From positions 1 through 35,949 of the forward strand of contig URYI01000008.1 in the NCBI GenBank assembly GCA_900552055.1: DNA of 35,949 nt, in the 5' to 3' direction. Position 1 is the stretch's first letter, and each line of letters starts with the position of its first letter. Made by a program: the position numbers and the translations under genes. The stretch is from an uncultured Eubacteriales bacterium. Lineage in GTDB: Bacteria > Bacillota > Clostridia > Christensenellales > QALW01. Positions 11,701 through 19,177 of the stretch are shown here, in pieces. The notes under the pieces are model-generated. The model had not been told where the DNA came from and did no database searches. It saw only the letters and a program-made list of their open reading frames with translations.

Positions 11701-12484
11701 GGCGCTCGCGCATAGTATCTACCGTAGCGCTTTCGCCCGGCCGCAGGCGTCTGTACATTTCGGCCAGGCCGTCGGTTTCGTTTTCTATAGGAGACGCTCC
11801 TGAACGGTCATGGGCAATGGTCGCGTCCACTACCTCCGAATGGCCCAGGGCTTCTATCAACTGCTCATCCGTGCCCAGGCCGAGACCGCGCAGAAGGGCA
11901 GTTATGGTGGTCTTGCGGGTGCGGTCCACCTTTACCCAGAAAACATTATCTTTATCTATTTCATATTCCAGCCATGCGCCTCTGTTGGGAATAAGGGTAG
12001 CTGTAAACTGGCTCTTGCCCGTTTTATTGTCCCGGCTGTAATATACGCCCGGAGAACGAACAAGCTGGCTGGCTATAACGCGTTCTGCGCCGTTTATTAT
12101 AAACGTGCCCGTAGGGGTCATAAGGGGAAAATCTCCCATGAACACTTCCTGCTCTGCGATATCCCGAACAGCGCCGTCCTCCCCCTTGACAGTCAGGCGT
12201 ACACGCACCTTCATAGGAGCGGCATAGGTGGTATCCCTCTCCTTGCATTCCTCGATGGTGTATTTGGTCTTGTTTTCCAAATAGCAGTCAAGAAACTCAA
12301 GGCGCATATTCTGGGAAAAATCGTCAATAGGCGAAAAATCCTTGATTATGTCTTTAAGCTCCTCGTGAATGAACTTATTAAAGGAATTTTTCTGGATCTC
12401 GATTAAATCGGGCATATCCAGCGGTTCCCTTATGCTTGAAAAGCTCATTCTGGTACGTTTCCCCATTTTCACTTCGTGAAGCAT
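8702..12484 (-). CDS. rpoB: DNA-directed RNA polymerase subunit beta
   Basis: RNA polymerase subunit forming one pincer and the rifampicin pocket. The protein is 1260 residues. The rifampicin cluster lies at about residues 495-530, with D508, H518 and S523 at the usual resistance positions, all wild type. The C-terminal polymerase-contact region [24 protein letters not shown] is intact. The last 50 or so residues form an acidic tail (runs of Asp and Glu from about residue 1205) that is longer than in common model species. The ATG at 12484 has GGAGAG upstream. A separate promoter lies about 200 bases upstream, and rplJ/rplL are not adjacent. Confidence 0.99.
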   Translation of the reverse strand: MLHEVKMGKRTRMSFSSIREPLDMPDLIEIQKNSFNKFIHEELKDIIKDFSPIDDFSQNMRLEFLDCYLENKTKYTIEECKERDTTYAAPMKVRVRLTVKGEDGAVRDIAEQEVFMGDFPLMTPTGTFIINGAERVIASQLVRSPGVYYSRDNKTGKSQFTATLIPNRGAWLEYEIDKDNVFWVKVDRTRKTTITALLRGLGLGTDEQLIEALGHSEVVDATIAHDRSGASPIENETDGLAEMYRRLRPGESATVDTMRERLLATFFDPKRYDLARVGRYKFNKKLSLAGRIENQTAAESIINPETGEIMLEEGGFITPALAVEIQNAGVKTVLLRTHHKNEKGEPFERLQTVISNHFVDAAPFLPFPPIEAGIREKVHYPTLRAILDEGLDKEELKNRLMEEKDKLVPLTVYIEDIIASVNYGVNLCGEFGNVDDIDHLGNRRVRCVGELLQNQLRVGFSRMERVVRERMSTQGVEGATPTSLINIRPVTAAVKEFFGSSQLSQFMDQNNPLAELTHKRRLSALGPGGLNRDRPSFEVRDVHHSHYGRMCPIETPEGKNIGLIGSLATYARINEYGFIESPYRRVDKEKGVVTDEVDYLTADDEDKYVIAQANEQLDEQGHFIADHVPVRVKDEFVEVPVSQVDYIDVSPKQVVSVATAMIPFLENDDASRALMGANMQRQAVPLLVPEAPIVGTGIEYKAAMDSGVSILASESGVVRYVDADKIIIMGDDGKEYSYELQKFKRSNQGTCINQRPIVKEGEYVSKRQTIADGPSTDQGEIALGRNILIAFMPWEGYNYEDAILISEELVKNDVFTSIHIEKYECEARDTKLGPEEITRDIPNISEDSLTDLDENGVIRIGAEVRSGDILVGKVTPKGETEMTAEERLLRAIFGEKSREVRDTSLRVPHGEGGVIVDVKTFTRENKDELSPGVSRMVRVYIAQKRKISVGDKMAGRHGNKGVISRILPEEDMPFLPDGTPVQIVLNPLGVPSRMNMGQVLEVHLGMAAKRLGWHIATPVFDGATEEDIEECLEKAGMAPSGKTVLYDGRTGEPFDNPVTVGIMHYLKLVHLVDDKIHARSTGPYSLVTQQPLGGKAQFGGQRFGEMEVWALEAYGAAHTLQELLTIKSDDVVGRVKAYEAIIKGVNIPEPGIPESFKVLLEELRSLALDVRILTEEKKEVHMRELLDDDRDVIELAPEHMGAPVDNPMLDLFGDEDFDLNSLDGAEDEDEDEDELELDGLDIFEAGEDELEDDEDFDGDF

Positions 12485-12563
12485 ACATCCACTCTCCGTT
12501 TCATAAAGTCAAACATAGCCCTCCGGCGCCGTGGTCAAATCTGCATGAATCAACTCAATTAAA

Positions 12564-12618
12564 AATGCTTGCTTTTTTCAGGCTTATTATGTAAAATAAT
12601 CTTAGAAAAGCACACATT
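12564..12618 (-). promoter_or_regulatory. Terminator-like hairpin in the rpoB leader
   Basis: On the minus strand AATGTGTGCTTTT pairs with AAAAGCAAGCATT (eleven pairs, one 2-nt internal mismatch, loop of about 29 bases), followed by TTTTAATT. It lies between the rpoB promoter and the rpoB start, so it could act as an attenuator. The stem is AU-rich and may be weak. Confidence 0.4.
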
Positions 12619-12677
12619 CCCCTTCCCCGTCTTGCAGCGGGCAAGTATTCCCACGTTACCTTATAATGCAATAGTTA

Positions 12678-12706
12678 AGTTTATCACAGCAGTCAAGCTC
12701 TGTCAA
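12678..12706 (-). promoter_or_regulatory. Promoter for rpoBC and the str operon
   Basis: On the minus strand TTGACA, 17 bases, TAAACT. This is a consensus -35 with a fair -10, placing the start of transcription nearly 190 bases upstream of rpoB. Confidence 0.7.
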
Positions 12707-12849
12707 CTGTTTTGTGCCATAAAATTGGATGAAAATTCAAAAAATGTTCCCATAATTCCGCCGCCGAAATTATTATATTTAACCAAACTGCAAAAATTAA
12801 AGGCCCGCCGAAACGGGCATCTCCGATAAGGAAGTATGACTATAAAGCA

Positions 12850-13186
12850 ATACCCTGAATTGACAAGGGCATATACGGTCAGGACAGGGCTGTTTGAGTG
12901 TCCTGCCGTGTTGCTTTTCCCTCCGTGTACGTCCAGTACACGTCCTTCAGGCGCCTTGCAGAGGCACGGAAAACGGCCGCTGTCTGACTTCTCGGCCTCC
13001 GGCGGGTTTGATTCCGGCATTTTCAAGGAAGCGGAATGAGGTGTGAACGTACACCCATTGACGATGACGCAGAAAATGCCGGAATCAGACTGCCGGAGGC
13101 GTGTATCCCCTTGTCAATGACGATGACGCAGAAAATGCCGGAATCAGACCGCCGGAGGCGTGTATCCCCTTGTCAATTCAGGGTAT
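12850..13186. mobile_element. MITE-like element with 20-bp terminal inverted repeats (copy 1)
   Basis: The left end ATACCCTGAATTGACAAGGG is a perfect inverted match to the right end (13167-13186), and pairing continues imperfectly inward. Nested inside are more inverted repeats: CAGGACA/TGTCCTG, GTGTAC/GTACAC, and TCCGGCATTTTC near 13012 against GAAAATGCCGGA in the right arm. No convincing reading frame is present. A second copy starts at 35858 and differs at 6 of the 92 bases visible. I see no clear target-site duplication. It lies between the terminator of the lipoprotein gene and the rpoB promoter. It could be non-autonomous, mobilised in trans, or a large dispersed palindrome of REP type. 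Confidence 0.75.
13059..13176. repeat. Two tandem 59-bp units in the right arm of the inverted-repeat element
   Basis: Units 13059-13117 and 13118-13176 differ at a single position by eye (GACTGCC versus GACCGCC). Each unit ends in CCCCTTGTCAA, the inner part of the terminal inverted repeat, so the right end of the element has been duplicated. Confidence 0.9.
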
Positions 13187-13195
13187 CTTTGGGTA

Positions 13196-13232
13196 TATAA
13201 AATAAAGCAGCCTGAGCCAAGGCTCAGACTGC
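13196..13232 (-). terminator. Intrinsic terminator of the lipoprotein gene
   Basis: On the minus strand GCAGTCTGAGCC, loop TT, GGCTCAGGCTGC, followed by TTTATTTTATA. It starts 17 bases after the stop codon at 13250 and so ends the lipoprotein transcript before the inverted-repeat element. Confidence 0.85.
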
Positions 13233-13249
13233 AATAATTTAATTACATA

Positions 13250-13900
13250 TTAAGCTGCTTTAATAGTCGCGGCCCAGCCAAGAAAAACATTTTCAAATTG
13301 AGTTTTATTTTCAAGCGGACAATAAAATGTGCATGACCAGAACGCATCCGAGCCTTTAAAGATAGCAGTAATGTAAAAATAATCCTGCCCTAATGAAGTA
13401 TTTTCATATGTAAAATAAGTTATGCCGTTATCAGAAACTATAATATCCCCTGTGGATATCCCCGATGCTTCATTGTTGGCTTTAAGGATTTCGCCGTATT
13501 CCAGAAGAGTGGATGATTCATTAAGTTCAGTTGCTTCTTCAAGCGTTTTAAACTCTTCTTTTATAATTATAAGGGCAGTATTATCTTTTAAGTAGAAATA
13601 GGTCGCGCCGGTCAAATCCAATTCGGAAAAGCCGGGCTCCATAGTAATTTCAAAATCAGGCTTTATATAAGCGGCGGAAGAAGTCCCGTCATCCGTTATT
13701 GTTTCAGCAGGATTAACACTTGCGGTTGGCTGGACGGTTGAACTGGCCTGTATTGTTTCAAGGGTGTTTGCAGGTTCGCTTGGTGAAAGATTTGTTGAGC
13801 CGCCGTCATTATCATTATTATTCACAGCGCAGGAGCAGCAGGCCAAGGATAAAATGACAATTAAAAAGAAGCTGATTGTTTTTTTGCGAAAATTCTTCAT
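13250..13900 (-). CDS. Small secreted lipoprotein of unknown function
   Basis: I do not recognise the family. The protein is 216 residues. It has a signal peptide (KNFRKKTISFFLIVILSLA) ending in a cysteine cluster ACCSC, one of which should be the lipidated cysteine, though none fits the lipobox perfectly. A Ser/Thr/Pro/Ala-rich linker covers residues 25-80. A globular domain of about 130 residues follows, with alternating aromatic strands (ATYFYLKDNTALIII, YFTYENTSLGQDYFYITAIF). The start at 13900 has AGGGGTG upstream; the longer frame to 13945 lacks a signal. It is divergent from the penicillin-binding protein gene, single-gene, with its own promoter and terminator. Confidence 0.8.
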   Translation of the reverse strand: MKNFRKKTISFFLIVILSLACCSCAVNNNDNDGGSTNLSPSEPANTLETIQASSTVQPTASVNPAETITDDGTSSAAYIKPDFEITMEPGFSELDLTGATYFYLKDNTALIIIKEEFKTLEEATELNESSTLLEYGEILKANNEASGISTGDIIVSDNGITYFTYENTSLGQDYFYITAIFKGSDAFWSCTFYCPLENKTQFENVFLGWAATIKAA

Positions 13901-13931
13901 AATGCACCCCTGTCCATGAGTTTTATTAATT

Positions 13932-13960
13932 ATTTTAGCATACATTTAACCGAACGGCAA
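13932..13960 (-). promoter_or_regulatory. Promoter of the lipoprotein gene
   Basis: On the minus strand TTGCCG, 17 bases, TAAAAT, about 30 bases upstream of the start codon at 13900. Confidence 0.55.
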
Positions 13961-14059
13961 CTTTGATTTCCAGCCGTTAAAAATATCTCTGTGCTTTGTA
14001 TATTCCCTGTTTCCGGGGGAAAAATAATATGGAATATAATTGTAAGGAAATGATATGCA

Positions 14060-16384
14060 TTGAAGCGCAGGAAAGCTAAAAAGCCAAAATCTTTAAAAAG
14101 GTCGCTGATAAGGCTGGGGGTATGTCTATGTGTCATAGCAGTGCTCTTTACTTCGGCGTATTATATTCTCGGAGTTAATACTTGGGCTGATTTAACTCCG
14201 GAAAAAATAACCGACGTTCAGGAAAGCCTGCGTATTTATGATAGGAACGGAAAGCTTATATCACTGCTTAATGCAGGCGAAAACCGCACTAAAATAGAAA
14301 TAGAGACGCTGCCCGATTACGTCAAATATGCTTTTATTTCAGCGGAAGACGCTAGGTTCTATAGTCATGAAGGCGTGGATATAAAAAGAATTTTCGGAGC
14401 GCTTCTGGCTGATTTGAAGGCGGGTTATTTTAAAGAAGGCGCCAGCACCATAACTCAGCAGCTTATAAAAAACAGTCACCTTACCAGTGAAAAGACCCTG
14501 CCCCGCAAATTGCAGGAGGCCGTTCTGGCTTATCAGCTTGAGCAGATGTATGAAAAGGATGAGATACTGGAAATGTATCTTAATTATATTTATTTTGGCA
14601 ATCGTGCGTATGGCATAGAATCGGCTGCGCAAACCTATTTCAACAAGGGCGCGGCTGAATTGACTCTGGCCGAAGCGGCGCTGCTGGCGGGCGTTATTAA
14701 ATCGCCGTCCCAATATGCGCCTCATATAAAGCCGGAAAACGCCGTTAAAAGAAGGAACCTTGTTTTAGGGCTTATGTGTGAATATGGGTATATAACAGAG
14801 GAGGAGCGGGATAATGCGCGCGAGGAGGAATTAGTGCTGCATGAAAATCCGGCATATGAAATTTCTTACGGCTTTTATATTGATATGCTGCTTGAAGAGA
14901 GCGCCCAGGCGCTGGATATGGAAATAGAAGAATTGCTTTGCAGCGGCTACTCTATATATGCAAATTTGGATTCCTCTTTGCAGGGTTATCTTGAAGAGGT
15001 GTATGCCGACGACTCCAATTTTCCTGAAGCAGAAGGGGACATAAAACCGCAGAGCGCAGCTGTTGTTCTGGATAATAAGACGGGCGGTATAGTTGCGGTT
15101 ATGGGGGGACGGAGTTATGATACCCGCTTTTGCCTTAATCGCGCATATATGATGAAGCGTTCGCCCGGCTCTACTATAAAGCCCATTATGGTATATGCGC
15201 CTGCGTTTGAAAAGGGCATTTTGAGTCCGGCCTCCATTTTAATTGATGAGCGCAAGAGCTTTGACGGCTATTCCCCCAGAAATTTTAACGACAAATATTA
15301 TGGCAGTATAACCGTCAGAGAAGCGTTGATAAAATCTTTAAATGTTCCGGCGGTTGAGACGCTGGAAATGGTGGGAATAGACGAGGCCAAGGAATATGCC
15401 TCAAATCTGGGCATTCCGTTTGATGAGCAGGATAAAAATCTTGCGCTGGCTTTAGGCGGGTTTACTTACGGCATTTCCCCTCTGGATTTAGCCGGGGCAT
15501 ATCAGGCGCTGGGAAATAACGGCATACAGCTGGATACAAGCTGCATAATAAAAATCTGCGATGAAAACGGCGAGGAAATTTATGAGCCGCCCAGGAATGC
15601 GCATCAGGCCATTAGCCGGGAAACTGCCTTTATGCTGAGCGATATATTGGAAGACGCCGCCGAATACGGAAGTACTGCTATTAATTTGAATCTATCATTC
15701 CCCGTCAGCGTCAAAACAGGTACTGTAGGCTATACTGGTGCGGATGGATATTCAGACGCCTGGACGGCTGCTTATAATCTTGATTATACAATAGTAGTTT
15801 GGCTGGGTTATGATAAAACTACGCCTGAACAATACCTTAAAAACGGGATAACGGGCAGCACATATCCGGCCAGGATTGCAGGCAAGCTGTTTAATTATTT
15901 ATACAGCGGCAAGCAGGCTCCGGAGTTTACGGTTCCGGAAACAGTTGTTAGTATGGATATAGATATGCTGACCCTGAAAAATGACGGAGTAATAACCTGC
16001 GCCACCAAAGATACGCCCGAAATATACCGCATGACCGATTATTTTAATATAAAATATGCGCCTACCCAAGCTTCGCAGTATTGGACGGAGCCTAATCCGC
16101 CTGAAGAATTATCCTGTTATCTCAATGAACTGCGCCAGCCGGTTATATCCTTTAATGCTGAGGAGTCTTATGTTAAATATAAACTTTATCGGATAGACAA
16201 GGATTCCCATACGCTTATAGGCTGGGCTATGGGCGAAAGCGGAGAAGCTTTGAATATAATTGACACTGCGGCCGAGCCGGGAGAGCATAGTTATTATATT
16301 CTGCCGGAGCATAACGACGCTTATAGGCACGGGACTGCTCTTACGGGTAAGATAAGTCAAATAGTAACAATAACCGTTCCTTAA
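14060..16384 (+). CDS. Class A penicillin-binding protein (glycosyltransferase plus transpeptidase)
   Basis: Polymerises and cross-links peptidoglycan at the outer face of the membrane. The protein is 774 residues: a basic N-terminus and one membrane helix at about 17-36. The GT51 domain has catalytic EDARFYSHEG (E96), GASTITQQLIKN and KDEILEMYLNYIYFG. The transpeptidase domain has SxxK at S371-K374, SLN at 426-428 and KTG at 552-554. A C-terminal tail of about 150 residues looks beta-rich, possibly fibronectin-like (YKLYRIDKDSHTLIG). The start is TTG at 14060 with TAAGGA upstream; the two nearby ATGs are out of frame and stop quickly. It is closest to PBP1A/2c-type enzymes. Confidence 0.95.
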   Translation: MKRRKAKKPKSLKRSLIRLGVCLCVIAVLFTSAYYILGVNTWADLTPEKITDVQESLRIYDRNGKLISLLNAGENRTKIEIETLPDYVKYAFISAEDARFYSHEGVDIKRIFGALLADLKAGYFKEGASTITQQLIKNSHLTSEKTLPRKLQEAVLAYQLEQMYEKDEILEMYLNYIYFGNRAYGIESAAQTYFNKGAAELTLAEAALLAGVIKSPSQYAPHIKPENAVKRRNLVLGLMCEYGYITEEERDNAREEELVLHENPAYEISYGFYIDMLLEESAQALDMEIEELLCSGYSIYANLDSSLQGYLEEVYADDSNFPEAEGDIKPQSAAVVLDNKTGGIVAVMGGRSYDTRFCLNRAYMMKRSPGSTIKPIMVYAPAFEKGILSPASILIDERKSFDGYSPRNFNDKYYGSITVREALIKSLNVPAVETLEMVGIDEAKEYASNLGIPFDEQDKNLALALGGFTYGISPLDLAGAYQALGNNGIQLDTSCIIKICDENGEEIYEPPRNAHQAISRETAFMLSDILEDAAEYGSTAINLNLSFPVSVKTGTVGYTGADGYSDAWTAAYNLDYTIVVWLGYDKTTPEQYLKNGITGSTYPARIAGKLFNYLYSGKQAPEFTVPETVVSMDIDMLTLKNDGVITCATKDTPEIYRMTDYFNIKYAPTQASQYWTEPNPPEELSCYLNELRQPVISFNAEESYVKYKLYRIDKDSHTLIGWAMGESGEALNIIDTAAEPGEHSYYILPEHNDAYRHGTALTGKISQIVTITVP

Positions 16385-16411
16385 TCTATATAAGCTGTGA
16401 TTTAAGGGTTG

Positions 16412-16501
16412 TTAAATTATATAAAAGGGATGAGTTTTATTTTCATCCTTCAGACTGTCAATAAACCTGAAATTTAAATTTTTTGCGGCGTATAGCCGCA
16501 T
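16412..16501 (-). CDS. Possible 29-residue small ORF in the structured intergenic region
   Basis: An ATG at 16501 has GGAGG nine bases upstream (GGAGGAAAGCAAAAATG on the minus strand) and opens a 29-codon frame (MRLYAAKNLNFRF and so on) ending in TAA. The frame runs through both hairpins of this intergenic region, so it may be chance. No hydrophobic segment or known motif is visible. I report it because the ribosome binding site is strong and it sits just 3' of a structured stretch. Confidence 0.25.
   Translation of the reverse strand: MRLYAAKNLNFRFIDSLKDENKTHPFYII
16421..16450 (-). terminator. Hairpin with T-run, minus strand
   Basis: On the minus strand GGATGA, nine-base loop, TCATCC, then CTTTTAT. 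It could end a transcript coming from the phosphatase gene or from the structured stretch at 16451-16690. A related hairpin sharing GGATGAAAATAA lies at about 16660-16687. Confidence 0.45.
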
Positions 16502-16690
16502 TTTTGCTTTCCTCCGACAGTTGCTGCGGGCAAGCCGCTTATAAGCGGGTTGCCAAGGACGCTATGGGTATCAGCGGGAACAGAATGCAGTCCGAAAATC
16601 TTTGATGCCCAAGCGAACGGCGTTCCCGACTAAAAGCATACCAGCTTTTTCGGCACGCTCAAGAGGTGAATTATTTTCATCCCTCTTTGC
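16451..16690 (-). ncRNA. Candidate structured RNA between the PBP and phosphatase genes
   Basis: About 240 bases, richer in G and C than the flanks and dense in inverted repeats. They include GGCAAGCCGCTT against AGCGGGTTGCC (16538-16563), GGGAAC/GTTCCC enclosing about 40 bases (16580-16631), AAAAGC/GCTTTT, CGCT/AGCG, and an outer ACTGTC/GACAGT. It follows the phosphatase gene on the minus strand and is closed by the hairpin at 16421-16450. The strand is inferred from that terminator. I cannot assign a family; raiA-type or 6S-like RNAs are things to test, not identifications. It could instead be a REP-like palindrome cluster. Confidence 0.4.
16484..16505 (+). terminator. Intrinsic terminator after the penicillin-binding protein gene
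   Basis: TGCGGC, loop GTATA, GCCGCA, then TTTTT. It lies about 100 bases after the stop codon of the penicillin-binding protein. Confidence 0.7.
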
Positions 16691-16704
16691 TGAATAATAA
16701 AGAA

Positions 16705-17496
16705 TTAATTTTTCAGCATGCAGTAAAGCTCATAAATATTATCGCATATAAGGGTGGCTTTAATATCATCTTCCTGCGCCTGCTGCCGGGTTGTAACTCC
16801 TGAAAGGACTAAAATTGTATCCATGCCGGCATTTATACCGCAGGCTATGTCAGTGCTGAGCCTGTCTCCTATAAAAACTGCTTCCTCCACTCCTGTTCCG
16901 GCTTCCCGCATTGCCATTTGAGCCATTAAAGGTGCCGGTTTGCCTATAACTTTAGGGCGCTTACCGGTCGCCATATAGAGCATCTCGCATAATGCGCCGC
17001 AGTCGGGCACGTTAATTCCATCCATAGGACACATAAGATCGGGATGCGTCGCTATGTATTCTGCGCCGCTTTCTATAACCCGGCATGCGTATTCAATCTT
17101 TTGGAAGGTAAGCTGGGTATCAAAGCCGACTACGATGCAGTTGGTTTCAGGATAAGGCTGGTCTCTGACATCCAGACCGCATGCGCGCAATTCGTTTTTC
17201 ATCCCCTCAGTTCCCAGTCCGTATATAACCCTGTCTTTTTTTGTGCTTGAAAGATAATGAGCGGTAGCCTGCAGAGAGGTCATAAATTCTCTTTTTTCCG
17301 CTTCTATATTCATGTTCCTTAGCTTTTTAACATATTCTTCCACTCCTTTGGAGGAGTTATTTGTTAAAAACATATATCGTGAACCGGAATCCTTTATATA
17401 ATTTAAAAACTCTCTGGCTCCTTTAAAAAGCCTGTCTCCCAAGTAAATGGTACCATCCATATCAAGCAAAAACAGCTTTTTCTTTTTTAAATCCAT
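16705..17496 (-). CDS. HAD-superfamily IIA phosphatase (NagD / AraL / PGP type)
   Basis: Cytoplasmic phosphatase that acts through a phospho-aspartate intermediate, probably on sugar or nucleoside phosphates; the substrate cannot be told from the sequence. The protein is 263 residues. Motif I is LLDMDGTIYLG (nucleophile D12, acid/base D14), motif II is FLTNNSS (T45), motif III is the lysine in VIGKP, and motif IV is IGDRLSTDI. The C2-type cap lies between motifs II and III, as in class IIA. The ATG at 17496 has GGGGATTGGG upstream. It has its own promoter, divergent from the tRNA-Ala promoter. Confidence 0.93.
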   Translation of the reverse strand: MDLKKKKLFLLDMDGTIYLGDRLFKGAREFLNYIKDSGSRYMFLTNNSSKGVEEYVKKLRNMNIEAEKREFMTSLQATAHYLSSTKKDRVIYGLGTEGMKNELRACGLDVRDQPYPETNCIVVGFDTQLTFQKIEYACRVIESGAEYIATHPDLMCPMDGINVPDCGALCEMLYMATGKRPKVIGKPAPLMAQMAMREAGTGVEEAVFIGDRLSTDIACGINAGMDTILVLSGVTTRQQAQEDDIKATLICDNIYELYCMLKN

Positions 17497-17547
17497 CCCA
17501 ATCCCCTATTCTGTTTAAGTAACAGCAAATTATGCCGCTAATATAGT

Positions 17548-17576
17548 ATTTTAATATAACAAATAATTTGCGTCAA
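17548..17576 (-). promoter_or_regulatory. Promoter of the HAD-IIA phosphatase gene
   Basis: On the minus strand TTGACG, 17 bases, TAAAAT, about 50 bases upstream of the ATG. Its -35 lies only 14 bases from the -35 of the divergent tRNA promoter. Confidence 0.7.
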
Positions 17577-17590
17577 ATGATAAATTTCAT

Positions 17591-17619
17591 TTGACAATAA
17601 GATAACTTGCCTGTATAAT
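17591..17619 (+). promoter_or_regulatory. Consensus promoter of tRNA-Ala
   Basis: TTGACA, 17 bases, TATAAT: a perfect sigma-A consensus. The -10 ends 13 bases before the mature tRNA 5' end. Confidence 0.92.
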
Positions 17620-17632
17620 GTGTACGTTGCCT

Positions 17633-17708
17633 GGGGGTGTAGCTCAACTGGTAGAGCGCTTGAATGGCATTCAAGAGGTAAGGGGTTCGACCCCCCTCAT
17701 CTCCACCA
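17633..17708 (+). tRNA. tRNA-Ala, anticodon GGC, CCA encoded
   Basis: 76 nt. The acceptor GGGGGTG pairs with CATCTCC (two G-T wobbles). The D arm is GCTC/GAGC, the anticodon arm CTTGA-ATGGCAT-TCAAG gives anticodon GGC, the T arm is AGGGG-TTCGACC-CCCCT, the discriminator is A and CCA is encoded. It reads GCC and GCU alanine codons. It marks the left edge of the AT-rich accessory region. Confidence 0.97.
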
Positions 17709-17781
17709 AACGTGTATTGGACGAACACTTACTTCTTTAGCGGCGGCTTTGCCGTAAAGGTGATGCTCTAATACGAAACAG

Positions 17782-17820
17782 AAACCGCCATCTTAGATTA
17801 GGTTCTAAGGTGGCGGTTTT
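17782..17820 (+). terminator. Intrinsic terminator after tRNA-Ala
   Basis: CCGCCATCTTAGA pairs with TCTAAGGTGGCGG across a six-base loop, followed by TTTT. It ends the tRNA transcript about 75 bases after the CCA. Confidence 0.85.
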
Positions 17821-17913
17821 ACATATAAGCAAGTCATTTGAAAATCAAGCCAATATCTGTAGTAATAAAATACAGAATAGTATTGAGTGTACACGAAATA
17901 AGGAGAACTATTT

Positions 17914-18369
17914 ATGTGGGAAAATATTGATATTGATAGGCATTACACGGGAGTGTTTCAAATTTTAGATGAACCAATATCGGGAGAATTGATTTATAAT
18001 AAGCAAAATGGTACTATACTTTTAAGTCTAATAAAGGAAGTAAACTCGAAATCATTTTTCGGAAAAAGTTATGGCACACAACCGATTATTACCGGCAAGC
18101 TGAACACAGGTGCGGTAGTGACTCTTTTTAACAATCGGTGCAGTAACAACCATATACAAGCGTTTAGCAATCAGCACCTTGTTTTTGTTTCTGAATATAT
18201 GATTTGGTCAAATTCCGAAAGCATTTATTCAACGTATAACAAAATGGTATGCACTCTTAAAAATGCATACCAGTGGAGTTCATTTTCTGCATTTGAAGAA
18301 AATGAAACAGGTATTAAGGCGAAAGATACTGTGGATAAAAAACATACAATTGGTTCGGCGCAAAAATAA
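17914..18369 (+). pseudogene. ApeA-like N-terminal domain fragment
   Basis: ApeA proteins are HEPN-nuclease anti-phage proteins, usually several hundred residues long. This frame is 151 residues and covers only what resembles the ApeA N-terminal domain: GVFQILDEPISGELIYN near the start, IITGKLNTGAVVTLFNN in the middle, and NAYQWSSFSAFE at the end. No HEPN domain (RxxxxH) follows in frame; the next few hundred bases are broken. The ATG has AAGGAG upstream. The assignment rests on remembered family patterns, so treat it as likely, not proven. Presumably inactive without its C-terminal nuclease. Confidence 0.55.
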
Positions 18370-18502
18370 CGTTTTACGGTTATCTAATCAGGAAAAAGGA
18401 TACCTTCTTGATACCTGCCTGTCAGCACAAGATACATTCAAAACTTATTTGGATTACTTTAGAATACACTATTAGGATAAAGTGTATAAAAGTTATAATT
18501 GA

Positions 18503-18715
18503 TGGGATTATAAATTTTTATGCAGTAGATATGGAAACAAAGATTGTCTCGATTGCAAGTATTATTATGATGATAGTGATTGTTGAGGACGCAAACTTAA
18601 TCAAAAAAATATAGATGATAAATATGTCATCTACCAAGCCAGTTCATACAAAAACAATAGTATTTGTGATTATAATGGAGAAGATAATGGATGAGAGATA
18701 CTAATAAAAATATAA
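18503..18715 (+). pseudogene. Degenerate Cys-rich small-protein frame
   Basis: One frame reads WDYKFLCSRYGNKDCLDC then KYYYDDSDC, a TGA at 18584, GRKLNQKNIDDKYVIY and on to DYNGEDNG before a TGA at 18692. The CxxC pattern and sense-like composition suggest a former small Cys-rich protein. The final TGA overlaps the ATG of the next frame (ATGA), as in coupled genes. The in-frame TGA at 18584 breaks it. Function unknown. Confidence 0.3.
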
Positions 18716-18888
18716 TAAGTGAGCATAAAAAATGTTCGAATTTACTTAATAAATTAAAATCACTCGAATCTTTTTTGGATGATTTCAATTCTCTGATTTG
18801 TGGTCGTGATAACATTGTTTGCAAGAACTATGCTTTTTCACTGCAAATCATCTTGGAGACTTGCACCTTCAGAATGCAATTTTTATAG
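18691..18888 (+). CDS. Small hypothetical protein, probably truncated
   Basis: 65 residues (MRDTNKNIISEHKKCSNLL and so on), mostly predicted helix, with two cysteines in LICGRDNIVCKNYAFSLQIILET. The ATG overlaps the preceding TGA and has GGAG upstream. The style recalls small proteins of mobile elements that normally continue beyond this point. The frame ends soon after TFRMQFL, so I suspect a truncation. No function can be assigned. Confidence 0.35.
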   Translation: MRDTNKNIISEHKKCSNLLNKLKSLESFLDDFNSLICGRDNIVCKNYAFSLQIILETCTFRMQFL

Positions 18889-18973
18889 TTCATTATCGAT
18901 ATTGGAAATATCTTTAAGAATTACATTTCCCATATAATTATACTTCTATTTTAGCATTCTGAAGTAAAGTAAA

Positions 18974-19177
18974 TTAATCGATAACAATTACTTCCAGTTC
19001 ACCTGCAATATGGCCTGTTTTGGAATTACCATTAACACTACCAGTTGAAGTAGAGCCGGATAGCATAGATCCCTTGTAGTTGGCTCTGCCATACCCCATA
19101 ATTCCACCAACATAATTTTTTCCTGCTATGTTACAACTATTATTGGAATCATATATTGTCTGCCTATAGGTCTTCAC
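18974..19177 (-). pseudogene. GLUG-repeat protein fragment
   Basis: GLUG repeats occur in large secreted adhesins and peptidases. This 67-residue frame reads NIAGKNYVGGIMGYGRANY then GSTSTGSVNGNSKTGHIAG, which fits one and a half GLUG repeats. There is no signal peptide, and its 5' end runs straight into the truncated SPFH gene in another frame. It looks like the 3' stump of a larger gene joined by a deletion. Confidence 0.45.

Noticed and set aside
12703..13026. 107-codon minus-strand frame over the inverted-repeat element and rpoB leader
   Set aside because: It crosses the terminal inverted repeat and the rpoB promoter, has no plausible product, and is explained by the repeat element.
14012..14040. 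TATAAT at 14035 as promoter of the penicillin-binding protein gene
   Set aside because: The expected transcription start would fall at or after the ribosome binding site (TAAGGA at about 14042), and the -35 is poor.
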